A stretch of DNA of 64,000 bases from an uncultured Roseateles sp. (GTDB lineage: Bacteria; Pseudomonadota; Gammaproteobacteria; Burkholderiales; Burkholderiaceae): contig CAMPJJ010000010.1 in assembly GCA_946886855.1 (NCBI GenBank), positions 20,185 to 84,184 on the forward strand. The letters run 5' to 3'. Under the pieces are notes generated by a model. It did no database searches and was not told the origin of the DNA. It saw only the letters and a list, made by a program, of their open reading frames with translations. This document shows positions 40,697-49,378 of the stretch, piece after piece. How positions within the stretch are numbered: position 1 is the first letter of the stretch; each line of letters begins with the position of its first letter. Both the position numbers and the translations under genes were made by a program.

Positions 40697-42942
40697 GCCC
40701 GTCTTCCCACCACATCGTCAACGACGTGACCGGTCTGAATCCGGTGCGCGTGATGGCCATCGTCGCGCCGGCATCGATCGAGGACGTCCAGGAGGCGCTG
40801 CGCCGCACCACCGGTCCCGTGTCCATCGGCGGCGGCCGCTTCAGCATGGGCGGCCAGACGGCCAGCCCGGGCAGCCTGCACATCGACATGCGGTCGATGA
40901 ACCGCGTGATCGCGTTCTCGCCGACGGCGCGCACGATCCGCGTCCAGGCCGGCACGCGCTGGTGCGACATCCAGCGCTTCATCGACCCGCACGGGCTGTC
41001 GGTGAAGATCATGCAGACCTACGCCAACTTCACCGTCGGCGGCGCGCTGAGCGTGAACTGCCACGGCCGCTATGTCGGACTCGGTCCGCTGGTGCTGTCG
41101 GTGCGCGCGATCCGCGTCGCGCTCCACGACGGCAGCGTCGTCGAGGCCACCCGCGAGTCCCATGCGGAGGTCTTCCGCGGCGCCATCGGCGGCTACGGGG
41201 CGCTGGGCGTGATCGTGGAGGTCGAGCTCGACCTCGACACCAACCAGAAGGTGGCGCGCCACGACGCGGTCATGCCGCTGGCGGACTACTGGCGCTACTT
41301 CAAGGACCAGGTGCGCGGCAACCCGGCGGCCGTCTTCCACAACGCCGACCTCTACGGCCCCCACTACCGCACGCTGCGCGCGGTCACCTGGAAGGAGACC
41401 GACAAGCCCGCCACCGTCCCCGACCGGCTGCAGCCGCTGCGCAGCTCGTATCCGCTGCATCGCTACTTCCTGTGGTCGATGTCGGAGACGCCCTTCGGCA
41501 AGGAACGCCGGGAGAAGCTGATCGATCCGCTGCTCTACCTGCGCGGCAAGGTGCACTGGCGCAACTACGAGGCCGGCTACGACGTGGCCGAGCTGGAACC
41601 GCCGACGCGCATGCACCGCACCTACGTGCTGCAGGAGTACTTCGTGCCGGTGGAGCGGCTGACGGACTTCGTGCCGAAGATGGCCGAGATCCTGCGGCGC
41701 CATCGCGTGAACGCGCTCAACATCTCGATCCGCCATGCGATGCCGGATCCCGACACGCTGATGGCCTGGGCGCCGACGGAGACCTTCGCCTTCGTGCTGT
41801 ATCACAAGCAGCGCACCCGCGAGAACGCCCGTCGCCGCGTCGCCGTGTGGACGCGCGAGCTGATCGACGCGGTGCTGTCGGTGGGCGGGTCCTACTACCT
41901 GCCCTACCAGCCGCACGCGACGCACGAGCAGTTCCACCGCGCCTATCCGGGCGCGCGCGCGCTCTTCGCGCTCAAGCAGCGGCTGGATCCGCACCACCGG
42001 TTCACCAACGCGCTCTGGGACAAGTACTGCCCGGGGCCGACCTGCGCGCCGGAGGCCCCGACGGCCACGACGGCCCCCGCCGCCGGCAGCACGGAGTTCC
42101 ACCGCGTGTTCGGCGACACGCGCCTGTCCGACGCCTTCTATCTCTTCCTCCAGAACGTGTTCCACACCGCGCCGGAAGATCGCTTCCATCACCTGATCGC
42201 GGACGCCGTCACGCGCCATCGCGACGAGGAGAGCATCTACCGCGACATCCAGCGCCGGCTGCCGTCGATCAAACCGGCCGCCGCGGAACTGCGCTACGCC
42301 CTCCCGGCGCTGTTCAAGCAGAAGGCGGAGATGACCCGGCAGACGCTGGCCGTCCTGCCGGCGCGCGAGTTCGACGGCTACCTGGAGATCGGCTCCAAGG
42401 CGCGATACCACGGCGGACTTGCGAAAGTCCTGCGGCTGCGCGGCGAGCTGGTGTTCGTCGAGGAGAAGCCGCAGAGCCAGTCGCCCGTCGACATCGTCGA
42501 GCGCGGCCGGATCGCGCGGCCCGGCCGGCACTTCACGCTCGACGATTACGCCCCGCTGCCCGAGGCCATCGCCTCCGGCAGCATCGGTCTGGTGACCTGC
42601 TACATCGGGCTGCATCACATGACGCCGCAGACGCTCGGTCCCTTCCTGCGCTCGGTCCATCGCGTGATGCGCCCCGGCGGCGCGTTCATCGTGCGCGATC
42701 ACGACGTGCGCGATGCCGACCTCGGCGCCCTGGTGTCGCTGGCGCACACGGTCTTCAATGCGGGACTGGGCGAGACCTGGGAGAGCAACGTCGCGGAGCG
42801 GCGCCACTTCGCCTCCGGACAGGACTGGGTGGATCACCTGCGCGAGGCCGGCTTCGAGGACAGCGGCCATCGCGTGCTGCAGGCCAACGATCCGACGATG
42901 AACACGCTGTTCTGCTTCATCAAGCCGGCGGAGGACGCATGA
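40693..42942 (+). CDS. FAD-binding oxidase fused to a SAM methyltransferase-like domain
   Basis: A 749-residue fusion. The N-terminal half (about residues 1-440) is a VAO-type FAD oxidase: PVSIGGGRFSMGGQ, GGALSVNCHGRY and GAIGGYGALGVIVEVEL mark the FAD-binding domain, and a sugar-lactone-oxidase-like cap ends in FTNALWDKY. After an Ala/Thr-rich linker (about 450-465), the C-terminal half (about 470-749) resembles a class I methyltransferase (YLEIGSKARYHGGL, then CYIGLHHM and VMRPGGAFIVRDHDV). Both activities on one chain suggest consecutive modification of one substrate, which is inference. It is coupled to both neighbours by 4-bp overlaps. Confidence 0.8.
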   Translation: MSPSSHHIVNDVTGLNPVRVMAIVAPASIEDVQEALRRTTGPVSIGGGRFSMGGQTASPGSLHIDMRSMNRVIAFSPTARTIRVQAGTRWCDIQRFIDPHGLSVKIMQTYANFTVGGALSVNCHGRYVGLGPLVLSVRAIRVALHDGSVVEATRESHAEVFRGAIGGYGALGVIVEVELDLDTNQKVARHDAVMPLADYWRYFKDQVRGNPAAVFHNADLYGPHYRTLRAVTWKETDKPATVPDRLQPLRSSYPLHRYFLWSMSETPFGKERREKLIDPLLYLRGKVHWRNYEAGYDVAELEPPTRMHRTYVLQEYFVPVERLTDFVPKMAEILRRHRVNALNISIRHAMPDPDTLMAWAPTETFAFVLYHKQRTRENARRRVAVWTRELIDAVLSVGGSYYLPYQPHATHEQFHRAYPGARALFALKQRLDPHHRFTNALWDKYCPGPTCAPEAPTATTAPAAGSTEFHRVFGDTRLSDAFYLFLQNVFHTAPEDRFHHLIADAVTRHRDEESIYRDIQRRLPSIKPAAAELRYALPALFKQKAEMTRQTLAVLPAREFDGYLEIGSKARYHGGLAKVLRLRGELVFVEEKPQSQSPVDIVERGRIARPGRHFTLDDYAPLPEAIASGSIGLVTCYIGLHHMTPQTLGPFLRSVHRVMRPGGAFIVRDHDVRDADLGALVSLAHTVFNAGLGETWESNVAERRHFASGQDWVDHLREAGFEDSGHRVLQANDPTMNTLFCFIKPAEDA

Positions 42943-44090
42943 ACGGAGGCTCGCCATCGCCATCGCCATCGCCACCGCCACCGCGGTCGCAGGCTTGGAT
43001 CGCCAGGGCCCGGGCCGTCGCCTCGATGCTGTCCATCGGGGTCGCGGTGGCCTCCGGTGGCGTCGTTGGCGCCGCTGAACCCGAGACCCCGGTCGAGGAT
43101 CGCCGCACGCCCGACCAGACCTTCCTCACCTTCCCCGAGTGGTACCTGGTGCACAGCCCGGCGGAATACGCTGCCTGGCTGGGCCGCAGCGATGCACCGA
43201 GCCGCTTCCCGCTGTTCGCGCACATCGGGCAGTTCTGGCAGTCGTACGGCGCGATCAACCGCGAGATCGCGCGCTATCCGTTCAACGGCGGCTATCACCT
43301 GATGGTGATGGTCATCGGCGTCAGCACGACGGTGGAATACGCGCTCAAGGGCGCCTACGAGCGCACGATCGGCCGCCTCGCCGAGGGCCTGCGCGGCACG
43401 GACGGACCGGTCGAGGAGGAGCGCTTCGCCGCGCGCTACGCGCAGGACTATGTCGACTTCATCCGCATCGACCCCTGGTACAAGTTCGACTTCGCCTCGC
43501 AGCTGAAATCGCTGTGGCGCGACGTGCCGATGACCGGTCCGGACATGGTGCGCAAGTGGGAGCGTCGCTACCTGCTGACGACGGAACTGCTCGTCAAGGA
43601 AGGCTATGCGCGGCTGATCAAGCTGGGCACGCAGACGATCTACGACGCGCCGAAACCGGTGACCGCCGTGTGGCTGAGCCGCGCGCCGGGCGACGCGGCC
43701 GAGCGCGCCGCACATCCGGACTTCATCGTGCCGCCGATGTCGTCGCCGTCATCCCCGTCGTCCCCGTCGTCGAGCGCCTTGTCCCCGGCGCAGGGACCGA
43801 TCTTCGCAACGATTCCCCGCTACGAGGGCTTCACGAACTACAGCCGATGGCTGGCGCGGCAGGGCGTGGACTTCCTCAGCGTCGCCGGCAACAGCGGCGA
43901 GATCGTGGTCAGCGAGCTGGTCCCGCAGGCCTGGCAGCCGACCGGGGCGCGGCTGCTCTTCGAGCAACCCATCCTCACGCGGCCCGGCACCAAGCGCGCC
44001 GTCATCGCGCTGCCGATCACGCGCCTGGGCGACGAGCTGCGGCGTGCCGACCGCGCCGGCGACCACATCGAGCACATCTACGATTTCTGA
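42939..44090 (+). CDS. Secreted conserved protein of unknown function
   Basis: A 383-residue protein overlapping the previous stop. A Ser/Pro-rich tip (residues 3-15) precedes a basic region and a hydrophobic signal (MLSIGVAVASGGVVGAA, cleavage near 47), so export to the periplasm or membrane anchoring is likely. The mature protein has conserved-looking blocks TFLTFPEWYLVHSPAEYAAWL and FIRIDPWYKFDF and a Ser/Pro repeat (SSPSSPSSPSSS). I do not recognise the family. Coupling to the oxidase/methyltransferase suggests a shared pathway, perhaps modification of an envelope compound. Confidence 0.7.
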   Translation: MNGGSPSPSPSPPPPRSQAWIARARAVASMLSIGVAVASGGVVGAAEPETPVEDRRTPDQTFLTFPEWYLVHSPAEYAAWLGRSDAPSRFPLFAHIGQFWQSYGAINREIARYPFNGGYHLMVMVIGVSTTVEYALKGAYERTIGRLAEGLRGTDGPVEEERFAARYAQDYVDFIRIDPWYKFDFASQLKSLWRDVPMTGPDMVRKWERRYLLTTELLVKEGYARLIKLGTQTIYDAPKPVTAVWLSRAPGDAAERAAHPDFIVPPMSSPSSPSSPSSSALSPAQGPIFATIPRYEGFTNYSRWLARQGVDFLSVAGNSGEIVVSELVPQAWQPTGARLLFEQPILTRPGTKRAVIALPITRLGDELRRADRAGDHIEHIYDF

Positions 44091-44101
44091 GGCCCGGAAC
44101 G

Positions 44102-44136
44102 ACGAAGCGCGCCGGCATCACGCGGGCGCGCTTCGT
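44102..44136. terminator. Hairpin between convergent genes
   Basis: A perfect 12-bp stem (44102-44113 with 44125-44136, ACGAAGCGCGCC and its complement) with an 11-base loop sits between the convergent stops at 44090 and 44180. No T-run follows on either side, so the terminator role is inferred from position. Confidence 0.5.
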
Positions 44137-44179
44137 TGAGCGACGCCCTGCGATGGGGGCGTCCTCCGTCTTCCGAAGA

Positions 44180-45208
44180 TCAGTTCAGACGGTAGTTCAG
44201 GCGCAGCCAGGTGATGGTGCCTTCGGGGCGGTTGCGCACCGAGAACTCCTTCATCACCTTGAAGTCGACGCCCCACTCGCCGCTCTCCGCCAGGTAGGCG
44301 ACCAGCGGGCCGGCCGACAGCGCCTGGACCTTGTTGGCGCCGGCCGCGCTGCCGCTGTCGGCGGTGAACTGCTTGAGCACGTAGCCCTGCACGCCGACCT
44401 TCCACTGGTCGTTGACGTTGTAGGTGCCGGACCAGTCCGCATGCAGGTACTGACCGGAGCGCACGCCGGTGTCGTCGTTGCGCGTGTTGAAGGAGTAGGT
44501 CGCGCGCAGGCCGACGGCGAAGCCGTTCTCCCACATGCGAGAGGCCACCAGCAGCGGCTTGAACGTCCAGTACTTGCCCGCGCCCGGATTGACCGCGCGG
44601 CTCGCGTCGTACGAGCCCATCGGCGGGTTGAACGCGACGCCGAGCGCGACGCGCGATTCGTCCTGCTGCCAGTCGATGTAGGCGGCGATCTCCGGATCGG
44701 CCAGACCGCTGCGCGTGCCCGACAGCGCATTGCCGGCGGCCGAGAGCTGCTGGTTGATCTGCGCCACGGCGGTGGGCGGCAGGCCCGCCGGCAGCACGGT
44801 GGTGAGCGTGAAGTCGTTGGTCTGCTTGACCAGCGGGAACGCGGCGGAGAAGCCCAGGCGGCCGTCCATCACGATCTTCTCGGTGACCCAGGTCAGGCGC
44901 GGCACGAAGACGTCGGCCTTGATCGAGCCGTTCACCGTCAGCGGCAGCGTGCCGACGCCGGGGATCGTCAGCGCGCGCGTCGGCGTGTTGCCGTCGGCGT
45001 CGCGCAGCTTATCGGCCTCGTAGTGCTGGTACCAGGTCTGCAGGTAGACGCCGGGGAACTGCGGCGTCGAGATCTCATAGGACGGCGCGCCGAGCAGCGC
45101 GCGGACCTGGCTGTTCTCGGTGGCGTGCGCGGTGCCGGTGACGGCGACCAGCGAGACGAAGGCGGCGGCGAGCGCGGACGGGCGCACGCGGAGAAGGTCG
45201 ATGGACAC
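44180..45208 (-). CDS. SphA/Phenol_MetA_deg family outer-membrane protein
   Basis: A 342-residue protein with a signal peptide (cleavage near AHA-TE, residue 26). It is rich in amphipathic beta strands and ends in a strand with Leu-Asn (WLRLNYRLN), typical of outer-membrane barrels. Segments LTWVTEKIVMDGRLGFSAAF, GLADPEIAAYIDW and KVGVQGYVLKQFTADS match the family once named phenol degradation meta-pathway protein, thought to pass hydrophobic substrates. The start is a GTG at 45208 with GGAGGGATC upstream. No degradation genes are nearby, so the substrate is open. Confidence 0.82.
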   Translation of the reverse strand: MSIDLLRVRPSALAAAFVSLVAVTGTAHATENSQVRALLGAPSYEISTPQFPGVYLQTWYQHYEADKLRDADGNTPTRALTIPGVGTLPLTVNGSIKADVFVPRLTWVTEKIVMDGRLGFSAAFPLVKQTNDFTLTTVLPAGLPPTAVAQINQQLSAAGNALSGTRSGLADPEIAAYIDWQQDESRVALGVAFNPPMGSYDASRAVNPGAGKYWTFKPLLVASRMWENGFAVGLRATYSFNTRNDDTGVRSGQYLHADWSGTYNVNDQWKVGVQGYVLKQFTADSGSAAGANKVQALSAGPLVAYLAESGEWGVDFKVMKEFSVRNRPEGTITWLRLNYRLN

Positions 45209-45505
45209 GGGGATCCCTCCGGGGAGTTCTGGATTTTCGAATTGGGGCGCATCGTGCCAGCGGAACTGGCCGGGGCTTGTGCCATTCGTCACGTCGGAGC
45301 CCGTATTAGAGGCACGGCCCCAGATTCCGGGGCTGACGCGCCACAACCCGCCGCGCTTTAATCCGGTCCGCACCGCGCCCCGCGATCGCCGTCACCATCG
45401 GCTCGAACTCGCGACGCCACGAGCCACGCCACTTTTCGCCACCCCGTCCGGTCGGCTCGCGGCTCATTCCCACAACACGACGCGTCACTGCGAGGAGACT
45501 TCCCC

Positions 45506-46111
45506 ATGCAACCTTCCCCCTTCACCCGCTCCGTCCGGAATGCCCTGTTCATCGGCCTGGCCGCGATGTCCTCCTTCGCCTTCGCGGCGGAGGTGGAAGT
45601 CGAGGGCTTCAAGTTCCAGGACACGGCGCTGCTGCACAACCAGACGCTGCAGCTGAACGGCGCGGCGACGTCGAGCATCCTGTCGACGCGCTCGACCGCG
45701 GTGGCCTTCTACCTGCCGAAGAAGCAGACCACGATGGAAGCCGCCGTGGCGGAGAAGGGGGCGAAGCGCATCACCTTCTACATGATGCGCGACGTGTCCT
45801 CGCGCGACCTGGCCAACGCGATGCTGGACCGCATCCGCCAGAACGCGGCGGAGGAGTTCTCGAAGAACATCATCCAGACCTCGCAGCTGGGCGTGGTCTT
45901 CGGCAACCGCGCGAAGCTGCTCAAGGGCGACCTGGTCACCATCGACTACGACCCCGCGAAGCAGACGACCGAGTTCAACGTCAACGGCCAGAAGGTGGGC
46001 GACACCATCCAGGGCGAGAGCTTCTTCCCGATGATGATGAAGGTGTGGATCGGCCCCAAGGTCCGCGGCAGCACGCGCGACGGCCTGCTGGGGATCGCGC
46101 CGGCGAAGTGA
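45506..46111 (+). CDS. Chalcone isomerase-like periplasmic protein
   Basis: A 201-residue protein with a signal peptide (cleavage after FAFA, residue 28). The body resembles the bacterial chalcone-isomerase-like group: VEGFKFQDTALLHNQTLQLNG, then YLPKKQTT, a helical middle, and FNVNGQKVGDTIQGESFFPMMMKVWIG near the end. Bacterial members mostly lack flavonoid substrates and their role is unclear. A GAGGAG site precedes the ATG. It is monocistronic; the 297-bp gap before it, shared with the divergent porin-like gene, holds the promoters of both and nothing else I can identify. Confidence 0.82.
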   Translation: MQPSPFTRSVRNALFIGLAAMSSFAFAAEVEVEGFKFQDTALLHNQTLQLNGAATSSILSTRSTAVAFYLPKKQTTMEAAVAEKGAKRITFYMMRDVSSRDLANAMLDRIRQNAAEEFSKNIIQTSQLGVVFGNRAKLLKGDLVTIDYDPAKQTTEFNVNGQKVGDTIQGESFFPMMMKVWIGPKVRGSTRDGLLGIAPAK

Positions 46112-46177
46112 TCGCCACGCGCTGGTTGCGCGTCGCGCGCCGGGATGGCGCGCTTGCGCGTCCGACCGGATGAGCGC

Positions 46178-46798
46178 TCAGCGTTCGACCGACGCGGCGT
46201 ACAGCATCAGACCGCGCTTGAGCAGCAGCGGCTCGACGCGCGCGAAGCCGGCTTCAGCGAGCGCGACGCGCTGCTCCTCGATGCTCATGTAGAGCTGGTC
46301 GTTCTTCATGCCGCCGTCGCCCGCGACATGGTCGCAGACCAGGTAGCGGCCGCCCGGCGCGAGCAGCCCTCGCACCTGCTCATGCAGCGCGCGTGTGTGC
46401 CGCTTGTGGCGCAGCTCGTGCACGGCCTGGTGGGTCACGACGTGATCGAACGGGCCGAGACCCTCGACCCAGTCCGGCTCGCGGAAGCTGCGCTCGACGA
46501 AACGCACGCGATGCGCGTCGCCGCCGATGCGCTCGGCGGCGAGCTGATGCATCGCGGGCGAGAAGTCGAGTGCCACGTAGTCGAGGGCGGGCAAGGCCTG
46601 GAGCAGGTACTGCGCCAGGAACCCCGGTCCCGAGCCCAACTCAAGCACGCGACGGGCATTCCCGGCGTCCAGCACCTCGGCGAAGGCCGCGAAGAACTCG
46701 GTGCGCCACGGCCGTTTGACCATCGCCTCGTCGGCCCACTGGCGGGCGTCGGACATCTCGCGAAGGTCGATCGGGCTGGGGACGTCGAGCAGGGACAT
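46178..46798 (-). CDS. Class I SAM-dependent methyltransferase
   Basis: A 206-residue cytoplasmic methyltransferase. Motif I is RVLELGSGPGFLAQYLL (about residues 50-66), the acidic motif is YVALDFSPAM, and motif post-I/IV is FDHVVTHQAVHELRH. RGLLAPGGRYLVCDH is the usual beta-5 region. The substrate cannot be read from the sequence. It is convergent with the chalcone-isomerase-like gene and apparently transcribed alone or after glutaredoxin (86 bp upstream on the same strand). Confidence 0.85.
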   Translation of the reverse strand: MSLLDVPSPIDLREMSDARQWADEAMVKRPWRTEFFAAFAEVLDAGNARRVLELGSGPGFLAQYLLQALPALDYVALDFSPAMHQLAAERIGGDAHRVRFVERSFREPDWVEGLGPFDHVVTHQAVHELRHKRHTRALHEQVRGLLAPGGRYLVCDHVAGDGGMKNDQLYMSIEEQRVALAEAGFARVEPLLLKRGLMLYAASVER

Positions 46799-46883
46799 GG
46801 ACGCTTTCGCAGTCGTTGGAAGAAGCCGCCGACTTTAGCGTTCCCGCTCCCCGCCCCGTCGACGCGGAACGCCGCGAGCGGAC

Positions 46884-47126
46884 TCAGCGGCCCAGCTGCT
46901 TCAGCGCGGCCTGCAGGCCTGTCACGCCGCCGACGCGCTGGTCGTTGATGAAGACCTGCGGCATCTGGCGCACGGACGGGCCGCACTTCTCGTAGAAGGC
47001 CAGGCGCTCGGTCTCGTCGTCGATCAGGATCTCCTGATACTCGATCCCGCGGGCCTTGAGCAGACTCTTCGCCGTGTCGCATTGCGGGCAGGCGGACTTC
47101 GAATAGACGACGATCTTCAGTTCCAT
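46884..47126 (-). CDS. Glutaredoxin
   Basis: An 80-residue thioredoxin-fold protein with a dithiol active site CPQC at residues 14-17, a cis-Pro in RQMPQVFIND and the GG motif (RVGGVTGLQAAL) for glutathione binding. It reduces disulfides or glutathionylated proteins with glutathione. The ATG at 47126 gives MELKIVVYSKSACPQC; the frame extends 10 codons upstream without similarity. It is divergent from the regulator at 47244. Confidence 0.92.
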   Translation of the reverse strand: MELKIVVYSKSACPQCDTAKSLLKARGIEYQEILIDDETERLAFYEKCGPSVRQMPQVFINDQRVGGVTGLQAALKQLGR

Positions 47127-47243
47127 GGGCAGGAGTGTATTCGGGGCCCTTCCCACCTGCCGACCCGGGGTCTCCCTGACCTCCGGGGTAGCGGCATCCC
47201 CGCCGGCCCGTGACGGCAGCGTCGGCGCTTAAGCTCCGACCTC

Positions 47244-48464
47244 ATGGATGCCCTGATCACCGCCGCCGCCCGCTTCCTCGCCGCCGGGGATGCCTTGAGC
47301 GCGCTGCAACGGGTCGCCCTGCGCGACGATGCGCCGGCGCTCGCGCTGCGCGGCATCGCGATGGCGCAGCTCGGCGAACACGCCCGCGCTCGCGAGCTCC
47401 TGCGCCAAGCCGCCAAGGCCTTCGGACCGAAGGAGGCCGTCGCCCGCGCACGCTGCCTCGTGGCCGAGGCGGAGGTCGCGCTGGCGATGCGCGATCTCGG
47501 CGATCCGACACGCCCGCTGCTGCAGGCCGCGGCGACGCTGGCCGCCCATGAGGACCGCGCGAACGCGGTGCAGGCCCGGCTCATTGCCGCGCGTCGCCTG
47601 ATCCTGCTGGGCCGCCTCGACGAGGCTGCTGAAGCACTCCCCACGGAAGACGTCGACGGCGCACCGCCCCTGCTCGGCGCGATGGTCGGCCTGGCCTCGG
47701 CGGAACTCGCAATGCGGGCCCTGCGAAGCGGCGATGCGAAGCTCGCCGTCGAGCGCGCGCTCGACGCCGCTCGGCGCTCCGGCGTGCCGGCCTTGACGGC
47801 GCAGGCGAACGATCTGCGCGCCTCGCTCGATCAGCCGGCCGCGCGACGCATCGATGGCGGGCAGTCGCGTGCGCTGCGACTCGAGGAGGTCGAGGCCCTG
47901 CTCGCCTCCCCGGTGCTGGTCATCGATGCCTGCCGGCGCGCCATCCGCGGCGCGGGACTGGCCGTGGACCTCGCGCGACGGCCCGTGCTGTTCACGCTGG
48001 CCCGCGTGCTGGCCGAAGCGTGGCCCGGCGATGTGGATCGGGCGACGCTCATCCTCCGCGCCTTCCGGACCCGCCATCCCGACGAGACCCACCGCGCACG
48101 CCTGCGGGTCGAGCTGGGCCGCCTTCGCGCGCTGATCGATCCCGTCGCCCGCATCGAGGCGACGCGGGACGGCTTCGCGCTGCGCGTGGACGGCGAGCGC
48201 GCGGTCAGTCTGCTGGTCCCGCCGACGGAAGGCGAGACCGCCTCCCTGCAGGCCTTGCTGGCCGATGGCGCGGCCTGGTCCACGTCGGCGCTGGCGATGG
48301 CGCTGGGCGCGAGCCAGCGGACGGTGCAGCGCGCGCTCGTGGCGCTCGAGGCCGAGGGGCGCGTTCGCGCACTTGGCCAAGCGCGCGCGAGGCGTTGGCT
48401 GGCGCCGCCGATGACGGGAATCGCGACGATCTTGTTACTCCCCGCTCAGCCGCCGGCTGGATAG
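47244..48464 (+). CDS. Transcription regulator with TPR-like N-terminus and winged helix
   Basis: A 406-residue protein. The first 200 residues are Ala/Leu-rich helical repeats (ALALRGIAMAQLGEHARARELLRQAA) of TPR type. A middle domain (about 215-330) resembles an OmpR-like winged helix (DRATLILRAFRTRHPDETHRARLRVELGRLRALI). The C-terminus (about 335-395) is a helix-turn-helix (WSTSALAMALGASQRTVQRALVALEAEGRVRAL). It probably binds DNA and controls the following gene, 44 bp downstream. The effector is unknown. Confidence 0.75.
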   Translation: MDALITAAARFLAAGDALSALQRVALRDDAPALALRGIAMAQLGEHARARELLRQAAKAFGPKEAVARARCLVAEAEVALAMRDLGDPTRPLLQAAATLAAHEDRANAVQARLIAARRLILLGRLDEAAEALPTEDVDGAPPLLGAMVGLASAELAMRALRSGDAKLAVERALDAARRSGVPALTAQANDLRASLDQPAARRIDGGQSRALRLEEVEALLASPVLVIDACRRAIRGAGLAVDLARRPVLFTLARVLAEAWPGDVDRATLILRAFRTRHPDETHRARLRVELGRLRALIDPVARIEATRDGFALRVDGERAVSLLVPPTEGETASLQALLADGAAWSTSALAMALGASQRTVQRALVALEAEGRVRALGQARARRWLAPPMTGIATILLLPAQPPAG

Positions 48465-48508
48465 ATTGCGATCCATGCGGCGACGGTTTCGCCGTACAGG
48501 AGATGACG

Positions 48509-49219
48509 ATGACTGCTTCCAATTCCGCCGCCTGCGATCCCCAAGCCGAGGCCCGCATGGCGTCCAACGCGCACCTGCCCGCGGCCCGCATGGCGGAGGT
48601 CGTGCGCGAATTCGGTCCCTACCCGGGCGCGCCTGCCGTCCACGGTGTGAGCCATGACGGCGACCGCGTCTGGGCCGCCACGGCGGCAGGCCTGCTGGCG
48701 ATCGATCCCACCAGCGGAGAGGTCCAGCGCACGCTCCCGTGCGCCGCGGACGCCGGCACGGCCTTCGACGGCCGTCACCTCTACCAGATCGGCGATTCGC
48801 AGATCCAGAAGATCGATCCGCAGAGCGGTCGCGTCGTCGGCACCATTCCGTCGCCGTCGGGCCAGGGCAGCGATTCAGGACTCACCTGGGCGGAAGGGAG
48901 TCTGTGGGTCGGGCAGTACCGCGATCGCAGGATCGTGCAGATCGATCCGGAGACCGGCGCGGTGCGACGCACCATCGAGTCCAACCGCTTCGTCACCGGC
49001 GTGACCTGGGTGGACGGCGAACTCTGGCACGGCACCTGGGAGGGCGATGAGAGCGAACTGCGTCGGGTGGATCCGGCCGACGGCGCCGTGATCGAACGGC
49101 TGGCCATGCCGGCGAACGTCGGTATCAGCGGGCTGGAGTCCGACGGGGCCGGAATGTTCTATTGCGGCGGGGGCAACAGCGGGAAGCTGCGGGCCGTGAG
49201 GCGACCGAAGCATGGTTGA
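48509..49219 (+). CDS. Beta-propeller protein of the Vgb/SMP-30-like type
   Basis: A 236-residue protein of repeated short blades: HGVSHDGDRVWAATAAGLLAIDP, GTAFDGRHLYQIGDSQIQKIDP, LTWAEGSLWVGQYRDRRIVQIDP and VTWVDGELWHGTWEG. There is no signal peptide, so it is cytoplasmic. An AGGAG site 7 bp upstream favours the ATG at 48509 over 48503. Such propellers serve as lactonases, lyases or binding proteins, and the activity here cannot be assigned. It is probably coexpressed with and controlled by the preceding regulator. Confidence 0.75.
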   Translation: MTASNSAACDPQAEARMASNAHLPAARMAEVVREFGPYPGAPAVHGVSHDGDRVWAATAAGLLAIDPTSGEVQRTLPCAADAGTAFDGRHLYQIGDSQIQKIDPQSGRVVGTIPSPSGQGSDSGLTWAEGSLWVGQYRDRRIVQIDPETGAVRRTIESNRFVTGVTWVDGELWHGTWEGDESELRRVDPADGAVIERLAMPANVGISGLESDGAGMFYCGGGNSGKLRAVRRPKHG

Positions 49220-49246
49220 ACGCCGTCGAGTTCGCTCCTCGTCACT

Positions 49247-49340
49247 CCCTCTCCCGCACTGCGGGAGATGGCGGGGGTGAGGGTCGTCGTACTGTCACCA
49301 CCCTCACCCCCTCCCCTCTCCCGCAGTGCGGGAGAGGGGG
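49247..49340. repeat. REP-like pair of inverted palindromic elements
   Basis: Two copies of a roughly 38-bp GC-rich element face each other. One (49247-49283) reads ccctctcccgcactgcggga then gatggcgggggtgaggg; the other (49301-49340) is close to its reverse complement. Each contains the inner palindrome CTCCCGCA-x-TGCGGGAG. They lie between two convergent genes and would form strong hairpins. This is typical of REP/BIME elements. Confidence 0.8.
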
Positions 49341-49378
49341 CAAGAAGGACCGTGCTTGCGCGAGGGCGCTGCGTGGGA

